Positions 49,116-57,820 are shown, counted from the stretch's first letter. The stretch: 64,000 bases of DNA from Hymenobacter aerophilus DSM 13606 (GCF_000382225.1 NZ_KB907810.1:83744-147743), one strand, 5' to 3'. Numbers and translations: made by a program. The notes: a model not told the origin generated them from the letters alone.

Positions 49116-50489
49116 ATGCTGTTTCGTAATAAATTGATGCTGTGGTTTATGGCGCTGGTATTCACCATTCAGCTATGCCTGACGGCGTTCATTTATTACT
49201 ACAGCGTGCGGGCGCGGGAGCTGCGCTTCTACCACCGCCTCGAAAGCAAGGCCGAGCAGACGGCCCACCTGCTCATCGGCCGGCTCGAACTGGACCCCGA
49301 GGAGCTGAGCAGCCTGCGCAAAAAGGACCTGCTGACCATGCACAACGAGCGCATCAGCATTTACGAGCCCGACGGAACCCTTGCTTTCCAGATCAGCCAG
49401 AAGAAAAAAGAAGATATTTCCAACGCCGATTCGGTGTATTTCGACCAGATTACCCGCCGCCAGCCCGCCCGGTTTCATCGGGGCGCGGTGGAGGTGCTGG
49501 GCATGCAGTACCGCCACCACGGCCAGCGCTACCTGATTTTTGTGGCCGGCCGCGACGAGTTCGGGCGGCGCGAGTTTGCCACGCTGCGGGCCATTTTGCT
49601 GGGCGGTAACCTGGGGGCGCTGGTGCTCATCATTGGGGCTTCCTGGCTTTTTGCGGGCCGCTTGCTGCGCCCGCTCACGCGCATGGTGGCCGAAGTGCGC
49701 GGCATCACGGCCAGCAACCTGCGCCAGCGGGTAGACGAGGGCAACCGGCGCGACGAAATTGCCCAGCTGGCCATGACCTTCAACGAGATGCTGCGCGGGC
49801 TGGAGCAGGCTTTTGAGGCCCACAAGAGCTTTGTGTCGCACGCCTCGCACGAGCTGCGCACGCCGCTGGCCACGGTGCTGGGCACGCTGGAAACGGCCGC
49901 CGCCTACGACCCCGACCTGCCCACGGCCCGTCGCAGCATGGAGTCGGCGGTGGAGGAAATTCAGAAAGTCATCGACCTGACCAACAGCCTGCTGGCGCTG
50001 GCTAAGGCCGAAGGCGCCGCCCCGGAAACCGAGCTGGTGCCCTTCGATGATGTGGTGCTGCGGGCCGTGGCCAGCTGCCGCGCCCGCTACCCCGGCCGCA
50101 CCGTGCAGGTGGATTTTGGCCAGTGGCCCGACACGGTGGAGGTGCCCTTTGGCACCCGCGGCGACGAGCAGCTACTGCACACGGCCGTGCTCAACCTGCT
50201 CGACAATGCCTGTAAATACTCGGCCAACCCCGTGGTGGTGCAGCTGGACTACAGCCCCACCGGCCGGCTGCGGCTGCAGGTAACCGATACCGGCGCGGGC
50301 CTGCCGGCGCCCGAGCTGGCCCGCCTCACCGAACCGTTGTTTCGGGGCGAAAACAGCCGCGACCGGCCTGGTTTCGGCCTGGGCCTGCCCATCACCCAGA
50401 AAATTGTGCAGGCCCACGGCGGGCAGCTGCGCATTACGTCGAAAGTGGGGGAGGGCACGCGGGCCGAGCTGGTGCTGCCGGCCGTCTGA
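49116..50489 (+). CDS. Sensor histidine kinase
   Basis: The 457-residue inner-membrane kinase has a first membrane helix (LMLWFMALVFTIQLCLTAFI) and a periplasmic sensor of about 130 residues (RISIYEPDGTLAFQISQ, RYLIFVAGRDEFGRREF). A second helix (LGGNLGALVLIIGASWLFAG) leads to a HAMP region (RPLTRMVAEVRGITASNLRQ). The catalytic core has H-box His245 in SFVSHASHELRTPLATV, N-box LNLLDNACKYS, then DTGAGLP and FGLGLPITQKI. It should phosphorylate the OmpR-type regulator upstream. The signal is unknown. Confidence 0.94.
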   Translation: MLFRNKLMLWFMALVFTIQLCLTAFIYYYSVRARELRFYHRLESKAEQTAHLLIGRLELDPEELSSLRKKDLLTMHNERISIYEPDGTLAFQISQKKKEDISNADSVYFDQITRRQPARFHRGAVEVLGMQYRHHGQRYLIFVAGRDEFGRREFATLRAILLGGNLGALVLIIGASWLFAGRLLRPLTRMVAEVRGITASNLRQRVDEGNRRDEIAQLAMTFNEMLRGLEQAFEAHKSFVSHASHELRTPLATVLGTLETAAAYDPDLPTARRSMESAVEEIQKVIDLTNSLLALAKAEGAAPETELVPFDDVVLRAVASCRARYPGRTVQVDFGQWPDTVEVPFGTRGDEQLLHTAVLNLLDNACKYSANPVVVQLDYSPTGRLRLQVTDTGAGLPAPELARLTEPLFRGENSRDRPGFGLGLPITQKIVQAHGGQLRITSKVGEGTRAELVLPAV

Positions 50490-50622
50490 GGCCGGGCTGG
50501 TAGCCTTACCACCGGCCAACTTAAACCGGCGGGGTGCGTTGGAGGCGGTTGGTGCGCCGCGGTCTGATGCGCTGTTAATCTTCTTTTAATGTGGCACTCA
50601 GACGGCGTTAATACCGGAAAAG

Positions 50623-50630
50623 TAGTTTTG
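50623..50630 (+). promoter_or_regulatory. Candidate -7 element (TAGTTTTG)
   Basis: This is an exact TAnnTTTG match, 27 bases before the ATG at 50658. It may drive the run of small exported proteins that follows. Confidence 0.45.
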
Positions 50631-50657
50631 TGCTGTATTTTCTGTAGCCCGTTCATT

Positions 50658-50966
50658 ATGGCCGCTCCTGTTACTCCTACTGGTTCTTTGCTTACCTGGC
50701 TGCTGGCCGGCGCGTTGGTGCTGTCGGTGGGCGTGAACCTGTACTGCCTCACGCCCGACTACCAGTCGGTGCGGCAGAACCGGGCCGACGCGGCCAGCGC
50801 TCTGGGCTTCTTCGACGACGATGACGACGACGAGGAACAGGACAGCGCCTGGACGGCCCTGCAGGATGAGCTGCACCGCACCCGCCAGCGCCTGGCAGCC
50901 TGCCAGCGCCACACCGCCGGGCCGGCGCCCACCGTTGCCGCTGCCGATACGCTGGCCCAGCGCTAA
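50658..50966 (+). CDS. Small single-pass membrane protein of unknown function
   Basis: The 102-residue protein has one membrane helix (LLTWLLAGALVLSVGVNLYC, about residues 10-29). A short acidic run (FFDDDDDDEEQDS) precedes a helical tail (TALQDELHRTRQRLAACQRH). A start at 50589 would add 23 residues that look like leader sequence and lie upstream of the promoter box, so the ATG at 50658 is preferred. No family was recognised. It is the first gene of a co-directional series. Confidence 0.6.
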   Translation: MAAPVTPTGSLLTWLLAGALVLSVGVNLYCLTPDYQSVRQNRADAASALGFFDDDDDDEEQDSAWTALQDELHRTRQRLAACQRHTAGPAPTVAAADTLAQR

Positions 50967-51016
50967 GCCATTAACCCACTTGTCTTTCTGTCAACCCGAA
51001 CTCAACCGTACCTGGT

Positions 51017-51976
51017 ATGTTTAACCCCCTGTATTTGCCCTTGGCGCTGCTGCTCAACGTGTGCACGCCCGCTTCCGATGCCGCGACCATAGCCAACACC
51101 GGGGCCAGCGCTACTGGTGCCTCCGTTACCGACCCTCCGGTGGCTTCGGGCCGTTTGGCGTATGATTTTAGCCGGCCCGAAGCCAGCTACACCATGCCAG
51201 GCGAGCTGGCCGAGCTGTCGGGCATTGTGCTGAGCGGCGCCGGGCAGCTGACGGGCGTGCAGGACGAAATGGGCCGGCTTTACGAGTACAGCCTGACCGA
51301 TAAGCGCGTAACCCGCACGATTGATTTCGGCCCGGCCGGCGACTACGAGGACCTGGCCCGCGTGGGCGACGACTGGTTCGTGCTGCGCAGCGACGGCACG
51401 CTGTTCCGCCACTCGGCCAGCGGCACCAGGCAGTACGCCACCGGCCTCACCATTGAAAACAACGCCGAGGGCCTCACCTACGATGCCCGCTCGAAAACGC
51501 TGCTGGTCGCCTGCAAAGGCTCGCCCGGCGGCGACCTGACCGCCACCAAACGCGCCATTTACCGCCTCGACCCGACCACGTACAAAGTGCAGACGCCCGC
51601 CGCCTATGTGCTCGACGTGGACGCCATTGTGGCCTCGGTGCCGAAAACGGCCGAAACGGCCGCCGCACCTTCGGCCGACAAAAAGAGCAAGAAAGGCAAA
51701 AAGGGTAAGCACGCGGGCGGCCTGAAAGGCTTCGCGCCCTCGGCCGTAGCCGTGCACCCGGTTACCGGCCACGTATTCGTGCTGTCGGCCCGCCAGAATG
51801 CGCTGGTAGAGCTCGACGATAGAGGCGAGCTGCTGGCCGCCACGGAGCTGCCCGGCAACCTGTTTCCGCAGGCCGAGGGCCTGGCCTTCACGCCCGAAGG
51901 CGACCTGTACATTGCCACCGAAGCCGGCAAAAAGTCGGGCCAGGCGATGGTGCACCTGTTCCGGCAGCAGCGCTAA
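51017..51976 (+). CDS. Exported SdiA-regulated-like (YjiK-type) protein
   Basis: The 319-residue precursor has an N-terminal signal (LYLPLALLLNVCTPASDA; a lipobox-like LNVC is present). The body is a beta-propeller with the SdiA-regulated pattern: ELSGIVLSGAGQLTGVQDEMG, DFGPAGDYEDLARVGDDWFV, ENNAEGLTYDARSKTLLVAC, FAPSAVAVHPVTGHVFVLSA, LFPQAEGLAFTPEGDLYIAT. A Lys-rich loop (KKSKKGKKGKHAGG) lies inside. The family is named for regulation by SdiA in enterobacteria; its activity is unknown. Confidence 0.82.
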   Translation: MFNPLYLPLALLLNVCTPASDAATIANTGASATGASVTDPPVASGRLAYDFSRPEASYTMPGELAELSGIVLSGAGQLTGVQDEMGRLYEYSLTDKRVTRTIDFGPAGDYEDLARVGDDWFVLRSDGTLFRHSASGTRQYATGLTIENNAEGLTYDARSKTLLVACKGSPGGDLTATKRAIYRLDPTTYKVQTPAAYVLDVDAIVASVPKTAETAAAPSADKKSKKGKKGKHAGGLKGFAPSAVAVHPVTGHVFVLSARQNALVELDDRGELLAATELPGNLFPQAEGLAFTPEGDLYIATEAGKKSGQAMVHLFRQQR

Positions 51977-52010
51977 GCTAACCGGTTTTTCCCTGTCACA
52001 CAACCACTTG

Positions 52011-52541
52011 ATGTCTAAAACCAACCAACTGGCCGGCCTGAGCCTAGCCTTGCTGCTGCCGGGCCTGGCCTTCGCGCAGAACCGTCCCGCTGTCAACCCG
52101 GCCGGTGCTGCCTACGTAACGCCTACTTTCCGGCTGACGCAGGCGGCGGCCCTGGAGCTGGCCGTGCGGGCCCGCGCCAGAGCGGCCACGCTCAACCAGC
52201 AGGTGTCGGTGGCCGTGGTCGATGCCAGCGGCCAGACCATTTTGCTCAGTCAGGGCGATGGGGTGGGGCCGCACAACACCGAGGCCGCCCGCCGCAAAGC
52301 CTTCACCGCTTTATCCACCAAAACCCCCACGCTGCTGCTGGGCCGCAAGGCCCGCGCCAACCCCGACACCCAGAACCTGGCCAACCTACCCGAACTACTG
52401 CTGCTGGGTGGCGGCGTGCCGCTGCGCTACCAGGGCCAGGTAATCGGGGCGGTGGGCATAGCCGGCGGGGGCGGGGCCGAAAACGACGACCTCATCGGCC
52501 ACGCGGCCAGTTTGCCCGAAGCGGGCATCAGTACTCCCTAA
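52011..52541 (+). CDS. Exported HbpS/GlcG-like protein
   Basis: The 176-residue precursor has a signal peptide ending LAFAQ. The mature domain is of the GlcG/HbpS type: LTQAAALELAVRARARAATL, VSVAVVDASGQTILLSQGDG, AARRKAFTALSTKTPT, GGGVPLRYQGQVIGAVGIAG. In Streptomyces HbpS binds haem and modulates a sensor kinase. Haem binding here is an inference from the family only. It is 34 bases after the preceding gene and is probably in the same operon. Confidence 0.84.
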   Translation: MSKTNQLAGLSLALLLPGLAFAQNRPAVNPAGAAYVTPTFRLTQAAALELAVRARARAATLNQQVSVAVVDASGQTILLSQGDGVGPHNTEAARRKAFTALSTKTPTLLLGRKARANPDTQNLANLPELLLLGGGVPLRYQGQVIGAVGIAGGGGAENDDLIGHAASLPEAGISTP

Positions 52542-52601
52542 CCCTTGGGCGGCCCGCGGCGGCCGTCTTTTTTTATTTCCTCCTCTGCTTTGACTTCCCC
52601 C

Positions 52602-53030
52602 ATGAAAACCCTCCTGATTGCCCTGCTGAGTTTGCTGCCCCTGCTGGGTCTGGCCCAGCAAAAGCCGCAAACCCCGCCCGCTTACCAGCTCAGCACTCAC
52701 ATTCTCGACATTAATAAGGGCCTCCCCGCGCCGGGCGTAAAAGTGCGCCTGTCCAAGTTCAACTCCGCCAAAAAAGTGTGGGAAGTGGTAGCGGAAAAGC
52801 AAACCGACGACGCGGGCCGCATCAGCGACTTTCTGCCAACTGCCGGCCAGTCGGGCACGCAACAGGGTATTTTCAAGCTCACCTTCCAGACCAAGCCGTA
52901 TTTCAAGGCCATGCAGCAGGAGTCGTTTTACCCCTTCATTGAAGTGGTGTTTGAGCTGACGAATGGCGCCCATTACCACGTTCCGATTACGCTGTCGGCG
53001 TTTGGCTACTCCACTTACCGGGGCAGCTGA
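52602..53030 (+). CDS. uraH: Hydroxyisourate hydrolase (transthyretin-like), exported
   Basis: The 142-residue protein matches the transthyretin-related 5-hydroxyisourate hydrolase family. The N-terminal catalytic stretch is LSTHILDINKGLPAPGVKVR, the middle holds TDDAGRISDFL and FKLTFQTKPYF, and the C-terminal signature is FGYSTYRGS. The enzyme opens hydroxyisourate on the route from urate to allantoin. An N-terminal signal peptide (LLIALLSLLPLLGLAQ) predicts periplasmic location. No urate oxidase or OHCU decarboxylase gene is in the window. It lies within a series of small exported proteins. Confidence 0.9.
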   Translation: MKTLLIALLSLLPLLGLAQQKPQTPPAYQLSTHILDINKGLPAPGVKVRLSKFNSAKKVWEVVAEKQTDDAGRISDFLPTAGQSGTQQGIFKLTFQTKPYFKAMQQESFYPFIEVVFELTNGAHYHVPITLSAFGYSTYRGS

Positions 53031-53074
53031 TTGGCCAAGCTGATTCCTTTTCTCCCTCTCTCTTGCTTCCGATT

Positions 53075-53539
53075 ATGAAAAAGTACCTGCTTACGCTGCT
53101 CCTCGCGCCCGCCCTGCTGACCGGCTGCGAATCGACTAAAAACACCCCGACTACCACGCCCGACACCACTACCGGCATGAGCCAGCAAACCGATGGCATC
53201 CTCAACAAGCACTGGCAGCTGGTGGAGCTGGAAGGCCAGCCCGTGAAGCTGGTGGCCGGCCAGGAGCGCGACGCCTATTTCATGCTCACCGACAGCACCC
53301 GCGTGGTGGGTTTCGGCGGCTGCAACAGCCTCAACGGCTCGTACGAGTTGAATCAGGAGCAGATGCGCCTGCGCTTCACCAACGTGCTGACCACCCTGCG
53401 CGCCTGCCCCGGCACCGACTATGAGCGCGGCTTCCTCGACGTGCTCAACCAGACCGACAACTACACCATGCGCGGCGACATGCTGATGCTGAACGTGGGT
53501 CGCCGCGCGCCGCTGGCCGTTTTCCGCGCGGTGAAGTAA
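53075..53539 (+). CDS. META/HslJ-domain lipoprotein
   Basis: The 154-residue lipoprotein has lipobox LAPALLTGC. After a Thr-rich linker, the META domain is clear: LNKHWQLVELEGQPVKL, AYFMLTDSTRVVGFGGCNSL, NGSYELNQEQMRLRFTNVLT, TLRACPGTDYERGFLDVLNQ. Two Cys residues in the domain (GGCN and ACPG) are typical of the family. Known members act in stress tolerance or have unknown functions. An inverted repeat follows the stop. Confidence 0.88.
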   Translation: MKKYLLTLLLAPALLTGCESTKNTPTTTPDTTTGMSQQTDGILNKHWQLVELEGQPVKLVAGQERDAYFMLTDSTRVVGFGGCNSLNGSYELNQEQMRLRFTNVLTTLRACPGTDYERGFLDVLNQTDNYTMRGDMLMLNVGRRAPLAVFRAVK

Positions 53540-53548
53540 GGTTTGACT

Positions 53549-53580
53549 GCCGGGAGAAGAACGACCGTTCTTCTCCCGGC
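53549..53580 (+). terminator. Perfect hairpin after the META lipoprotein
   Basis: A 15-bp perfect stem (GCCGGGAGAAGAACG / CGTTCTTCTCCCGGC) with a 2-base centre has no T-run after it, so termination is likely but not certain. Confidence 0.65.
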
Positions 53581-53607
53581 GAATTACCACTGATACCCCC
53601 CCGCAAG

Positions 53608-54918
53608 ATGAACGTTTCACTGCTGCTGGCCGGACTATTATCGGCTGCCCCTTTGCTGACCGCTATGGCGCAAACCGACAGGAAGTACCCCACGGCGGCC
53701 GAAACGGACCCGCTGAAGCTGGGCTGGATGCAGGGCTCGCCGCCCCCGGCCGGCAAAGTGCTGCGCGTGAGCGACAACTCGGCTCTGCAGTGGCCGGCCC
53801 TGCGCTGGAGCGTGGTGCACATGCGCCAGCTGCTGCCCACCGTCGAGGTATCGCCGGGACTGGGGGCGCCTTCGCCGCTGCCAGTGGCGCTCGATGCCAA
53901 CATTGATAAGGTGACGTTTCGACCCTGGAATGCCAGGCAGCCGATGACCTGGCAGGCTTCGCTGGCCGAGAACTACACCGACGGCATGCTGATTATGCAC
54001 CGGGGCAGGGTGGTATACGAGCGCTACTCCGGCGCCCTCACGCCCACAAATGTGCACGCCGTGATGTCGCTCACTAAGTCGTTTACCGGCACGCTGGCGG
54101 CCATGCTGGTGGCCGAGGGCAAGCTCGACGAAACCCGCCTCGTGACCTTCTACGTGCCCGAGCTGCAGAAATCGGGCTTCGCCGATGCGACCGTGCGGCA
54201 GGTGATGGACATGACGACGGGGCTCAAGTACAGCGAGGAATATGCCGACCCCAAGGCCGAAGTGTGGCAGTTTTCGGCGGCCGGCAACCCCTTCAAACCC
54301 CACGACTACAAAGGCCCCGACGGCTATTACGCCTACCTAGAAACCGTGAAAAAGCAGGGCCAGCACGGCGAAGCCTTTGGCTACCGAACGGTAAATGCCG
54401 ACGCGCTGGGCTGGATTGTTGCGCGTGCGGCCGGTAAGTCGGTGGCCGAGCTGCTGTCGGAGCGCATCTGGCGTAAAATCGGGGCCGAGCAGGCCGCTTA
54501 TTACCAGGTCGATGACCTGGGGACGCCCTTTGCCGGCGGGGGCCTGAACGCGGGCCTGCACGATTTGGCCCGTTTCGGTGAGCTGATTCGCAACGAGGGC
54601 CGCTGGAACGGCGAGCAGGTGCTGCCTGCCGCCGCCGTGCAGGATATCCGCAAGGGTGGCAGCAAGGGGGCCTTCGCCAAATCGGGCCACCCCGAGCTTA
54701 AGGGCTGGTCGTACCGCAACATGTGGTGGATGACCGAGAATGCTCACGGCGCCTTTGCGGCCCGCGGCGTATACGGCCAGACCGTGTACATCGACCCGGC
54801 CGCCGAGATGGTGATTGTACGCCTGGCCTCGCACCCGGTAGCCGCCAACGCCGCCAACGACCCCACCTCACTGCCCGCCTACGAAGCCGTAGCCGAGTAC
54901 CTGATGAAGCAGAAGTAA
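53608..54918 (+). CDS. Exported serine hydrolase (beta-lactamase / 6-aminohexanoate-dimer hydrolase type)
   Basis: The 436-residue precursor has a signal peptide ending LTAMAQ. The catalytic SxxK motif is SLTKS (Ser154, Lys157), preceded by LIMHRGRVVYERY. The second motif, with the conserved Tyr, is FGYRTVNADALGWIVARAAG (Tyr259). GGLNAGLHDLARFGELIRNE and the C-terminal GQTVYIDPAAEMVIVRLASH are family blocks of class C-like NylB relatives. The substrate, an ester or amide, is unknown. It has a lone position downstream of the small exported proteins. Confidence 0.88.
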   Translation: MNVSLLLAGLLSAAPLLTAMAQTDRKYPTAAETDPLKLGWMQGSPPPAGKVLRVSDNSALQWPALRWSVVHMRQLLPTVEVSPGLGAPSPLPVALDANIDKVTFRPWNARQPMTWQASLAENYTDGMLIMHRGRVVYERYSGALTPTNVHAVMSLTKSFTGTLAAMLVAEGKLDETRLVTFYVPELQKSGFADATVRQVMDMTTGLKYSEEYADPKAEVWQFSAAGNPFKPHDYKGPDGYYAYLETVKKQGQHGEAFGYRTVNADALGWIVARAAGKSVAELLSERIWRKIGAEQAAYYQVDDLGTPFAGGGLNAGLHDLARFGELIRNEGRWNGEQVLPAAAVQDIRKGGSKGAFAKSGHPELKGWSYRNMWWMTENAHGAFAARGVYGQTVYIDPAAEMVIVRLASHPVAANAANDPTSLPAYEAVAEYLMKQK

Positions 54919-55015
54919 GCTGTCAGGCGCCCGGTTATCGTGCTGAAAATCTGACGAATCGACCATCATCCACCGTCGCTAGCAGCTTACGACTAATAGC
55001 TAAAATCGCAACCCT

Positions 55016-55789
55016 ATGAATCCTTCCGACTTATTCGACCTGAAAGGCAAAACGGCCATCGTAACCGGCGGCGCCAACGGCATCGGGCTGGCCAGCAGCA
55101 AGATGCTGGCGGCGTTTGGGGCCAACGTCGTTATTGCCGACCTCAAAGCCGAGGCCGCCCAGCAGGCGGCGGCCAGCATTGCCAGCGCCGGCGGCACGGC
55201 CCGGGGCCTGGCCTGCAACGTCACCAACGACGACGAGCTGGTGAACTTGGTCGATAAAACGGTGGCCGAATTCGGCGCAATCCACATTCTGGTCAACAAC
55301 GTGGGCGGCGGCGGCGCGGGCAAGGAAAGTCCGGAAGATATTACGGTCGAGCAGTTTGCGCGGGTTTTCCAGCTCAACGTGTTCAGCATGTGGCGCCTGT
55401 GCCAGCTGGTGGCCCCGCACATGGAGAAGGCCGGTTACGGCTCCATCATCAATATGTCGTCGATGGCCAGCATCAACCACAGCCCGGCCATCAGTGCCTA
55501 CGCCTCCTCGAAAGCGGCCATCAACCACATGACCCGCAATCTGGCCTTCGACTACGGGCCCACTATCCGCCTGAATGCTATTGGGCCGGGGGCAGTGCGC
55601 ACCGATGCGCTGGCCACCGTGCTCACGCCCGAAATTGAAAAGCGCATGCTGGCCCACACGCCGCTGCAACGCTTAGGCGAACCCGACGACATTGCCGGGG
55701 CAGTGCTCTACTTCGCTGCGCCCGTTTCTGCCTGGGTGAGCGGGCAGGTGCTGTTCGTGAACGGCGGCGGCGAGCAGACGCTCGACTAG
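55016..55789 (+). CDS. Short-chain dehydrogenase close to 7-alpha-hydroxysteroid dehydrogenase
   Basis: The 257-residue classical SDR has cofactor motif TGGANGIG, VNNVGGGGAG (NNAG variant with extended glycines), a catalytic Ser in IINMSSMAS and YASSK. The glycine run after the Asn-Asn, the VFSMWRLCQLVAPHMEK block and the ending SGQVLFVNGGGEQTLD recall E. coli HdhA more than FabG. The actual substrate may be another secondary alcohol. NAD(H) is suggested by Asp after the second strand (VVIADLKAE). No linked pathway genes. Confidence 0.88.
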   Translation: MNPSDLFDLKGKTAIVTGGANGIGLASSKMLAAFGANVVIADLKAEAAQQAAASIASAGGTARGLACNVTNDDELVNLVDKTVAEFGAIHILVNNVGGGGAGKESPEDITVEQFARVFQLNVFSMWRLCQLVAPHMEKAGYGSIINMSSMASINHSPAISAYASSKAAINHMTRNLAFDYGPTIRLNAIGPGAVRTDALATVLTPEIEKRMLAHTPLQRLGEPDDIAGAVLYFAAPVSAWVSGQVLFVNGGGEQTLD

Positions 55790-55866
55790 CCGGCCGCCCG
55801 CCCGCTCTTCGTTTTCCAACCCGTTATTCCGGCCCGCCCTGCTTAGGGTGGGCCGGCGCTTACCGC

Positions 55867-57321
55867 ATGAATTCTCCGACATCAACGACGACACTTACGC
55901 TGCTCCAGCTCAACGACGTGCACGGCTACCTCAACCTGCACCAGGAGGTGTTTCCGGGGCCGGAGGGGTTCACGTACCGGCCCTGCGGCGGCTATGCCCG
56001 GCTGGCTGCGGTGCTGCACGCGTGGCGCCGCCAGCACGCCAACTGCCTGCTATTTGATGGCGGCGACACCTTCCACGGCACCCGGCCGGTGGTGGAAACC
56101 CAGGGTGAGATTCTGCTGCCCGTGCTGCGCGAGCTGGGCATTGCCGGCATGACCGCCCACTGGGATTTCGCCTATGGTCCCGCGCACCTCAAGGCGCTGG
56201 TCAGCCAGCTCAACTACCCGCTGCTGGCCGCCAACGTATACGACAAAGCCACTGGCGAGCCGTTCTTCCCGCCCTACCAGCTTTACGAAACCGGCGGCCT
56301 GCGCGTGGGTGTGGTGGGGCTGGCCTGCCCGATTGTGGAGGCCAATATGCCCGCTCATTTCAGCGAGGGGCTGCACTTTACTGACGGCCACCAGGAGCTG
56401 CCGCGCTACATTGCCGAGCTGCGCGAACAGAAGCAAGCCGATGTAGTGGTGCTGTTGTCGCACTGCGGTTTCCCGCAGGATATGGCCCTGCTCAGCCGCC
56501 ACGCCGGCGTCGATGTGTGCCTGAGCAGCCACACCCACAACCGCCTCTACGAGCCGGTGCAGGTGAATGGCTGCCTGCTGATGCAGTCGGGCGCGCACGG
56601 CTCGTTTGCCGGCCGGCTCACGCTGCAGCTTGAAAATGGCCGCGTGGTAGGCCACGAGCACGAACTGCGTGAAATAAGCGCCGACATTACGCCCGACCCG
56701 GTGGTGCAGGCGCTGGTCGACCACGCGCTGGCGCCCTTTGCCCATCTGCGCGAGGCTGTGGGCATCACCCGCGGGGCCCTGCACCGGGCCACGGCCGTGA
56801 ATGCGCCCATGGACGATTTCCTGCTCGAAAGCCTGCGGTTTCGCGTGCCGGGCGCCGCCGTATACCTGGCCAACGGCTGGCGTTACGGCGCGCCCGTGCC
56901 GCCCGGCCCCGTCCGCCTCGACGACCTCTACGACATCAACCCCATGGATTCGGAAATTGAAACCGTGGAGCTGACCGGCGTCGAACTGTGGCAGCTGCTG
57001 GAGCAGAACCTCGAAAAAACCTACAGCCCCGACCCGCTCTGCCAGATGGGCGGCTACGTGAAGCGCGCCCTGGGCCTGAAAGTGTATTTCAAGGTAGAAA
57101 ATCCGGCCGGCACCCGCGTGCAGCGCGTGTTTGTGGGCGACGAGCTGCTCGACCCCGCGCGGACTTATCAGGCTGTTTTTATCACGGTGCAGGCCGTGCC
57201 CGAGGGGCTGGGCCGCAACCGCCGCGGCACCGGCCACCATGCCGTGGCCGCCATGCGCGCCTACCTCGACCGGCACCGCCCGCTGGCCGTGGCCCAGCCC
57301 GAAACCTTTGTAGTAACTTGA
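55867..57321 (+). CDS. Metallophosphoesterase/5'-nucleotidase-like protein with a SoxB-like metal motif
   Basis: The 484-residue protein is of the UshA/5'-nucleotidase group and lacks a signal peptide. Metal motifs are LQLNDVHGYL, LLFDGGDTFHGT, MTAHWDFAYG, VVLLSHCGF and LSSHTHN. In ordinary 5'-nucleotidases the third is GNHEFD; the AHWDFAYG form resembles SoxB-type proteins (HWE-F-YG). The C-terminal substrate domain has NAPMDDFLLESLRF, VYLANGWRYGAPVPPGPV, LYDINPMDSEIETVELTG and LCQMGGYVKRA. It may act on nucleotides or on a thiosulfate-type substrate. No other sox gene is in the window. Confidence 0.83.
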   Translation: MNSPTSTTTLTLLQLNDVHGYLNLHQEVFPGPEGFTYRPCGGYARLAAVLHAWRRQHANCLLFDGGDTFHGTRPVVETQGEILLPVLRELGIAGMTAHWDFAYGPAHLKALVSQLNYPLLAANVYDKATGEPFFPPYQLYETGGLRVGVVGLACPIVEANMPAHFSEGLHFTDGHQELPRYIAELREQKQADVVVLLSHCGFPQDMALLSRHAGVDVCLSSHTHNRLYEPVQVNGCLLMQSGAHGSFAGRLTLQLENGRVVGHEHELREISADITPDPVVQALVDHALAPFAHLREAVGITRGALHRATAVNAPMDDFLLESLRFRVPGAAVYLANGWRYGAPVPPGPVRLDDLYDINPMDSEIETVELTGVELWQLLEQNLEKTYSPDPLCQMGGYVKRALGLKVYFKVENPAGTRVQRVFVGDELLDPARTYQAVFITVQAVPEGLGRNRRGTGHHAVAAMRAYLDRHRPLAVAQPETFVVT

Positions 57322-57385
57322 GCAAGGCAAGCGCGCCGCAAGGCGCTATAGCCCTGTTTAATCCTTCATTTTTTGCTTTTCATCC

Positions 57386-57811
57386 ATGAAACCTACCCCC
57401 ACTACCTCCGGCCCCATCTACATCACCAAGGTCGACTACCAGCGCCTGCTCGAACTTGTGCGCCAGGAACGCCAGCAAACCGGCAACCGGGTAGTTGAGG
57501 GCCTGGAGCGGGAGCTGAAACGGGCCGAGATGGTGGACTCCTACGACGTGCTGCCCGATGTGGTGACGATGAACTCGCGGGTGCGGCTGCGCAACGTGGC
57601 CAACAACAGCACGCTCGAAATTACGCTCGTGTACCCGCGCCACGCCGATATCAAGGCCAACAAGATTTCCATTCTGGCTCCCGTGGCCACCGCCGTGCTC
57701 GGCTGCCGCCCCGGCGACACGGTGGTGTGGCCCATGCCCAAGGGCGAAGCCTCCTACCTGGTAGAAGCCGTGCTGCACCAGCCCGAAGCCAGCGGCGACA
57801 TGGTGAGCTGA
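57386..57811 (+). CDS. GreA/GreB-family (Rnk-like) RNA polymerase-binding protein
   Basis: The 141-residue protein has a short N-terminal helical part (YITKVDYQRLLELVRQERQQ) and a full GreA/GreB C-terminal domain (TMNSRVRLRNVANNSTLEIT, VYPRHADIKANKISILAPVA, AVLGCRPGDTVVWPMPKGEA). The coiled-coil arm is much shorter than in true GreA, as in Rnk, so it probably binds RNA polymerase without strong cleavage stimulation. It follows the phosphoesterase gene by 64 bases and may share its transcript. Confidence 0.85.
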   Translation: MKPTPTTSGPIYITKVDYQRLLELVRQERQQTGNRVVEGLERELKRAEMVDSYDVLPDVVTMNSRVRLRNVANNSTLEITLVYPRHADIKANKISILAPVATAVLGCRPGDTVVWPMPKGEASYLVEAVLHQPEASGDMVS

Positions 57812-57820
57812 TGCCGCTAC

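Noticed and set aside
55867..57321. Part of a sulfur-oxidation (sox) cluster with the persulfide dioxygenase
   Set aside because: The two genes are more than 20 kb apart, and no soxXAYZCD genes are present in the window.
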